From: CAZCCV01 sp964497515
GTDB taxonomy: Bacteria; Armatimonadota; UBA5829; DTLH01
Reading direction: 5' to 3'
DNA length: 64,000 nucleotides
Assembly: GCA_964497515.1 (NCBI GenBank)
Contig: CAZCCV010000002.1
Span: 1 to 64,000, forward strand
Shown: in pieces, positions 60,551-64,000 of the stretch
Position numbering within the stretch: position 1 is the first letter of the stretch
Layout: each line of letters starts with the position of its first letter
The notes under the pieces: model-generated
The model's database searches: none
Told to the model about the DNA's origin: nothing
Seen by the model: the letters and a program-made list of their open reading frames with translations, nothing else
Translations under genes and position numbers: made by a program

Positions 60551-61664
60551 CGATTGCCTTTACTACTACGAGAGACATATCATCGTGAGGGCTTTCCGCA
60601 TACTCCAACACAGCGTTGATTACCGAATCGGCAATCTCGCTGGCGGGTTTCATTCGGTTTTCAATCAACAGTTCTTTTACCCTGGCAATACCAAAATGGC
60701 TCCCAACACCAGCCTCAGTTATGCCATCAGAGCAGAAGAATAGGATGTCCCCTGTTTCCATCCTCAGACGATGCTCCGTGTAGCTTGTCTCAGCTACGCC
60801 CAACAACTGTCCTGTCGGCAGAATATCCGAGCACATTTCGTTGTTGCACAAAAATACAGGCTCGTGTCCCGCATTCACTATGCGCAGCTCCTTTGACTCC
60901 GGATAAAGCCATGCGTAGACCATAGTCACCAGTATTTCAACAGGAGTCTCTCGAACCAGAATCCTGTTTGTGCGCTCCATTACTTCCTTGGCGGACGACG
61001 CTCCGCGATAGTAACCGCCAGATATGAACTTCACCGCTGCCACTAGGGTTGCAGCAGCGATTCCGTGGCCGGAGATGTCGGCGAGCTTCATCGTGACTAC
61101 GCCGTCATCTTCGTAGTATTTGGCACTCCAATAGTCTCCGCCAACTTCTCGCGCAGGGATCAGCCGTCCGGCGATTTGGAAGCCGGGGATTGTCGGAATT
61201 GATTTCGGAAGCAGCCGCTCCTGAATCCGTTTGGCCAGGAAGAGTTCCTCAGATATTCGCGACGTCCTGTGCTTGCTTATCATTCGTCGAAGCCTGTCAG
61301 CGAAAGTCTCTCTAAACGCATCTGACAACAGATTAGCGAAATGAATCATCGCCACTGCAGATTGACAGCTATCAGGTGCGTTTTTGAGCACAGCATCTAT
61401 CAGGGCGTCACGATAAATGGAGTTCAACGTCTTTACATCGCTCGTGTTAAGGACAGTGCTTGCGAGGTTGCGAGCGACTTCGGATATTTCTTCGTCGGTA
61501 TCGATAGAAGGGCGGGTCAGGTGCTCAGCGCAGAGTACGAGCAATTCCCAAACGAGCGTGTTCACCTCTGGCCCAACTACAGGCGCGGTCGCAGCAGTGG
61601 TGGCCTTCCACGATTGAAGCGCTCGTTTTTGATGGTATATCAAAGTCTCGTAGGTCTCTGCCAT
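60534..61664 (-). CDS. PP2C/SpoIIE-type serine phosphatase (RsbU-like)
   Basis: This is a 376-aa protein. An N-terminal helical region (about 1-140) leads into a coil (EELFLAKRIQERLLP) typical before SpoIIE domains. The phosphatase domain has GGDYW, ADISGHGIAAATLVAAVKFI with the metal-binding Asp, and ELRIVNAGHEPVFL. LFFCSDGITEA and HDDMSLVVVK complete the metal site. Such phosphatases usually dephosphorylate anti-sigma antagonists. No anti-sigma partner is nearby. The ATG is preferred over a GTG two codons earlier. It lies downstream of tRNA-Arg on the same strand. Confidence 0.92.
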   Translation of the reverse strand: MAETYETLIYHQKRALQSWKATTAATAPVVGPEVNTLVWELLVLCAEHLTRPSIDTDEEISEVARNLASTVLNTSDVKTLNSIYRDALIDAVLKNAPDSCQSAVAMIHFANLLSDAFRETFADRLRRMISKHRTSRISEELFLAKRIQERLLPKSIPTIPGFQIAGRLIPAREVGGDYWSAKYYEDDGVVTMKLADISGHGIAAATLVAAVKFISGGYYRGASSAKEVMERTNRILVRETPVEILVTMVYAWLYPESKELRIVNAGHEPVFLCNNEMCSDILPTGQLLGVAETSYTEHRLRMETGDILFFCSDGITEAGVGSHFGIARVKELLIENRMKPASEIADSVINAVLEYAESPHDDMSLVVVKAIDENED

Positions 61665-61745
61665 ACACACCGTGCCTTTGGCGATGCTATGCCTAGTGAT
61701 TCACACGTGCGTGAAGGTCCCCTGGCGGAGCCTAATCACTGCAAT

Positions 61746-61820
61746 TGGCGCCCTCGAGAGGAGTCGAACCTCCGCTCCCGGCTCCGGAGGCCGGTGCTCT
61801 ATCCGCTGAGCTACGAGGGC
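61746..61820 (-). tRNA. tRNA-Arg (anticodon CCG)
   Basis: The minus strand folds as a full cloverleaf: acceptor GCCCTCG/CGAGGGC, D arm GCTC/GAGC, anticodon stem CCGGC/GCCGG with loop CTCCGGA (anticodon CCG, reads CGG), 4-base variable loop, T arm GGAGG-TTCGACT-CCTCT, discriminator G. The 3' CCA is encoded. It has a near-perfect promoter upstream. Confidence 0.97.
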
Positions 61821-61834
61821 ACTTCTGCTCCGAT

Positions 61835-61862
61835 ATTATACCAGCGAGAGTTGCTCTGTCAA
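61835..61862 (-). promoter_or_regulatory. Promoter of tRNA-Arg
   Basis: On the minus strand perfect TTGACA and TATAAT boxes are 16 bases apart, ending 15 bases before the tRNA 5' end. Confidence 0.9.
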
Positions 61863-61971
61863 GGTAAATCGGCTGTTCTTAACGCCATAACACGCCGCAT
61901 TCCCACGGCGGAATCAAAATGCAATGACTTGCCAGAGATGAGAACTTTCACTTAAGCCCGTGAAACAGTTG

Positions 61972-61977
61972 TATAAT
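61972..61977 (+). promoter_or_regulatory. -10 box of the membrane-protein gene
   Basis: A perfect TATAAT lies only 10 bases before the ATG, so the transcript would start about four bases before the start codon. The -35 region is weak. Confidence 0.5.
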
Positions 61978-61987
61978 AGATGCTCCT

Positions 61988-62785
61988 ATGAAAAGAGAAG
62001 AGAAAAACCTCATACCGAAACCTGCAAAACTGGGAAAAGCGCTGAGGAGCAGTGTCTCTGCAGCGTGGGACAACCTCGGGCTGGTTGTGCTGTCGAGTTT
62101 CATCTGGGCAGTACTCGTGCTGGTACCTTTCAGTTTCGGATGGGACCTGCAACGCCGCCGCCCGGATTTCTATCCTTGGCCTATCGTTGCTGGGTTGATC
62201 GCGGGAATCATTCTCAGTTCATTGATACTGCCAGGTGTCTTCCGAATCGCTCGAAAAGCAGCTTTTCACGAACAGCCAGAGCTTCGCGATATTGCACTTG
62301 GGGCTAAGGATCTGTTCGTATCCGGCCTTGCGTTAACCTTCGCCAACATAATTGCGGTGGGCGTACTAGCCACCGACGCAGCATTTTTCTTCGGTTTCTT
62401 TGGACCTCTGAAAGGCTCCGGTGTGTTCTATATCCTCGGCATGGTAGTGTGCTATTTCCTGCTTACGTGGGTGATGGTCTCTATGTATCATTTCCCTGCG
62501 CTGCTTGCTCAGAAGCCGCTTGAGCAGAAGGAGGGAGCTGCTGCAGCCATTAAAAAGAGCGTTCTTCTTTTTCTCGGTTGTCCGGCCTATACACTGGCTC
62601 TCTTTCTTGTTATACTCTCTTTTACGGCGATTTGTGTTTTGAGTGTTATAAGTTTCTTTCTTCTATTTGCAGGAACCACAGCGTTTATGCTTACTTATTC
62701 GCTCAGGGAGCTGTTTATACGTTATGGAGTCATTGAGGACACCCCCGAAGCCGCGGATGATCTCGGTTGGAGGCTGGAGCAGTAA
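61988..62785 (+). CDS. Multi-pass membrane protein (YesL/DUF624-like topology)
   Basis: This is a 265-aa integral membrane protein with about six hydrophobic segments (near 30-50, 65-88, 108-128, 138-160, 190-215 and 215-240). The N-terminus is cytoplasmic and basic, and the C-terminus acidic. LGKALRSSVSAAWDNLGLVVLSSFIWAV and a soluble loop ALLAQKPLEQKEGAAAAIKKSVLLFLG resemble YesL/DUF624 proteins. Function is unknown. No SD is visible. It is followed directly by the PfkB kinase gene and may be co-transcribed with it. Confidence 0.8.
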   Translation: MKREEKNLIPKPAKLGKALRSSVSAAWDNLGLVVLSSFIWAVLVLVPFSFGWDLQRRRPDFYPWPIVAGLIAGIILSSLILPGVFRIARKAAFHEQPELRDIALGAKDLFVSGLALTFANIIAVGVLATDAAFFFGFFGPLKGSGVFYILGMVVCYFLLTWVMVSMYHFPALLAQKPLEQKEGAAAAIKKSVLLFLGCPAYTLALFLVILSFTAICVLSVISFFLLFAGTTAFMLTYSLRELFIRYGVIEDTPEAADDLGWRLEQ

Positions 62786-62787
62786 TT

Positions 62788-63720
62788 ATGCCTGATGTTG
62801 TCTGCCTTGGCATACTGGTAGCTGATGTTATTGGTAAACCGGTCGATAAGTGGCCGGAGCGCGGAAAACTGGAACTGGTCGACCGAATGGAACTGCATAC
62901 CGGAGGCTGTGCGTCGAACACGGGTATTGGCCTCGCACGGATTGGCATTCACACTGCGGTTATTGGCAAGGTCGGTAACGATGGCTTCGGAGATTTTATC
63001 GTAGGCGCTCTCCGACAAAACGGTATTGATTGTTCCGGAGTCGCAAGAGACTCTGAAGAAGCTACTTCCTCTACGATGGTTATGGTTCACGTGGACGGTG
63101 AGCGCAGCTTCATTCACTACATCGGTGCAAATGCTGCACTTGTCGAGTCCGATGTTGATATGTCTCTTATAACCAGCTCTAAGATTCTCCACCTGGCAGG
63201 TTCTCTTCTACTGCCGGGGTTGGATGGCGAACCTTCTGCCCGCATTCTTAAGGCAGCTAAAGAAGCTGGCGTTACAACAACGCTTGATACCGCGTGGGAC
63301 TCAAAAGGGCGCTGGATGTCTGTCCTCAAACCCTGTTTGCCGCACGTGGATTATATGCTACCCAGCCTCGAAGAAGCGCGAATGATTACAGGCAGGCAGG
63401 AGCCTCACGACATCGCTACAGTACTCCTCGAATTAGGAGTGGGAACCGTAGCGCTTAAGATGGGTGAAGCAGGCTGCTATGTAAGAAACAAGGATGTTGA
63501 ACTAGCTATTCCACGCTTCAACGTGAGTGTAGTCGATGCCTGTGGAGCAGGGGATGCCTTCGTCGCCGGATTCCTTACCGGTCTGGTTCACGGTTGGGAC
63601 CTGCCTCAAACTGCTCGGTTTGCAAATGCTGTTGGTGCTATGTGTGTGACTGCCATCGGCGCCACCACGGGCGTAAGTGGCCTCAAAGAGACCGAGGAGT
63701 TCATCAGACGCAGCAAGTGA
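62788..63720 (+). CDS. PfkB-family carbohydrate kinase
   Basis: This is a 310-aa ribokinase-fold kinase. The opening PDVVCLGILVADVIGKPVDKWPERG, GGCASNTGIGLARIG and VGNDGFGDFIVGALRQNGID form the substrate side. VDACGAGDAFVAGFLTGL carries the GAGD anion hole and catalytic Asp. The ATG chosen has GGAG upstream and starts two bases after the membrane-protein stop. Substrates of such kinases include ribose, fructose and nucleosides; the exact sugar is unknown. Confidence 0.93.
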   Translation: MPDVVCLGILVADVIGKPVDKWPERGKLELVDRMELHTGGCASNTGIGLARIGIHTAVIGKVGNDGFGDFIVGALRQNGIDCSGVARDSEEATSSTMVMVHVDGERSFIHYIGANAALVESDVDMSLITSSKILHLAGSLLLPGLDGEPSARILKAAKEAGVTTTLDTAWDSKGRWMSVLKPCLPHVDYMLPSLEEARMITGRQEPHDIATVLLELGVGTVALKMGEAGCYVRNKDVELAIPRFNVSVVDACGAGDAFVAGFLTGLVHGWDLPQTARFANAVGAMCVTAIGATTGVSGLKETEEFIRRSK

Positions 63721-63791
63721 CGAATCTGCGTACAGCACAATAGGCGTTCCGCGCAGCGAGTTCCTCTGACGCGATCACGCTATGCCCTGTT

Positions 63792-64000
63792 TTACGACAT
63801 TAGATTGACGCGAACACATAATATCAGGTAGACAAACAGATAGAGAACAATAGCGGTTCGTGATGCGAGGCGTGCAAACACAGGCTTGCGTCGACGGTAC
63901 CATTCAATTATTGCAATGAACGGCACAAAGCTTGCGGTCTTGACTACAAGAAACAGTGCTGCACTTCGATTGAGACACGCAGCCATAATTGGGTTATGCT
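63792..64000 (-). CDS. C-terminal part of a small membrane protein (DUF5658-like)
   Basis: The frame is open to the window edge, so the gene is cut. The visible end reads His-Asn-Pro-Ile-Met-Ala-Ala-Cys-Leu, then two membrane segments (ALFLVVKTASFVPFIAIIEWY and IVLYLFVYLILCVRV) around a basic loop. An Asn-Pro-x-Met-Ala start after a missing helix fits DUF5658-type proteins. An internal ATG at 63986 exists, but the upstream codons fit the family better. Confidence 0.55.
   Translation of the reverse strand, partial: HNPIMAACLNRSAALFLVVKTASFVPFIAIIEWYRRRKPVFARLASRTAIVLYLFVYLILCVRVNLMS

Noticed and set aside
1..64000. CRISPR array, prophage, integron or defence island
   Set aside because: No regularly spaced repeats, integrase, transposase or Cas-like genes were found. 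The content is ordinary chromosomal genes.

Overview
The window is about 64 kb of chromosome from a bacterium with roughly 50% GC. The gene set points to a didermic, non-proteobacterial lineage, most likely Armatimonadota or a close relative. Supporting signs are a large type-IV-pilin-like protein with a C-terminal H-X9-DG signature, a DUF3084 protein next to lipopolysaccharide-transport (Lpt) genes, a GHL10-type glycosidase, secreted carbohydrate-active proteins, and frequent TTG and GTG starts with strong Shine-Dalgarno (SD) sequences. This placement is inferred from gene content. No rRNA is present, and no phage, transposase or CRISPR array was seen.

Layout. 1-9.6 kb: glyoxalase, PilT, an isomerase/GH4 sugar pair, RidA, MutS, then a long structured leader in front of a prepilin-like gene and its small membrane partner. 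9.6-17 kb: cation efflux, a YdjC/HpnK deacetylase coupled to a lipid-linked glycosyltransferase, an S9 peptidase and a beta-helix/PKD protein. 17-22 kb: a MacAB-TolC-type efflux operon. 22-28 kb: two GT2 glycosyltransferases, SpoIID, a GHL10 glycosidase and alanine racemase, all cell-surface genes. 28-33 kb: an Lpt operon (lptC-lptA-lptB-one LptF/G permease-DUF3084-YqgF-like). 33-38 kb: YebC, nitroreductase, Gfo/Idh oxidoreductase, NAD synthetase. 38-45.6 kb: trpEDCFBA-deoC-recO behind a consensus promoter and a transcription attenuator. 45.6-51.4 kb: Nudix, amidohydrolase, alanine dehydrogenase, transaldolase-like aldolase, xylulokinase and a probably frameshifted HEPN gene. 51.4-55 kb: CTP synthase, ThiD, HAD phosphatase. 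55-64 kb: a large secreted GH42-like protein, Nif3-like, TPR, MA-type peptidase, PP2C phosphatase, tRNA-Arg, a membrane protein, a PfkB kinase and the end of a gene cut by the window edge.

The most notable points are these. (1) A trp attenuator has a 28-codon leader peptide containing Trp-Val-Trp and three competing hairpins; the operon has no trpG. (2) A structured RNA of about 155 nt sits in the prepilin leader. (3) The NAD synthetase has Gly where its amidase domain should have the catalytic Cys. (4) A secreted glycosidase appears to start at ATC. (5) The Lpt operon has one permease only. (6) The HEPN gene looks interrupted by one extra A in a homopolymer.
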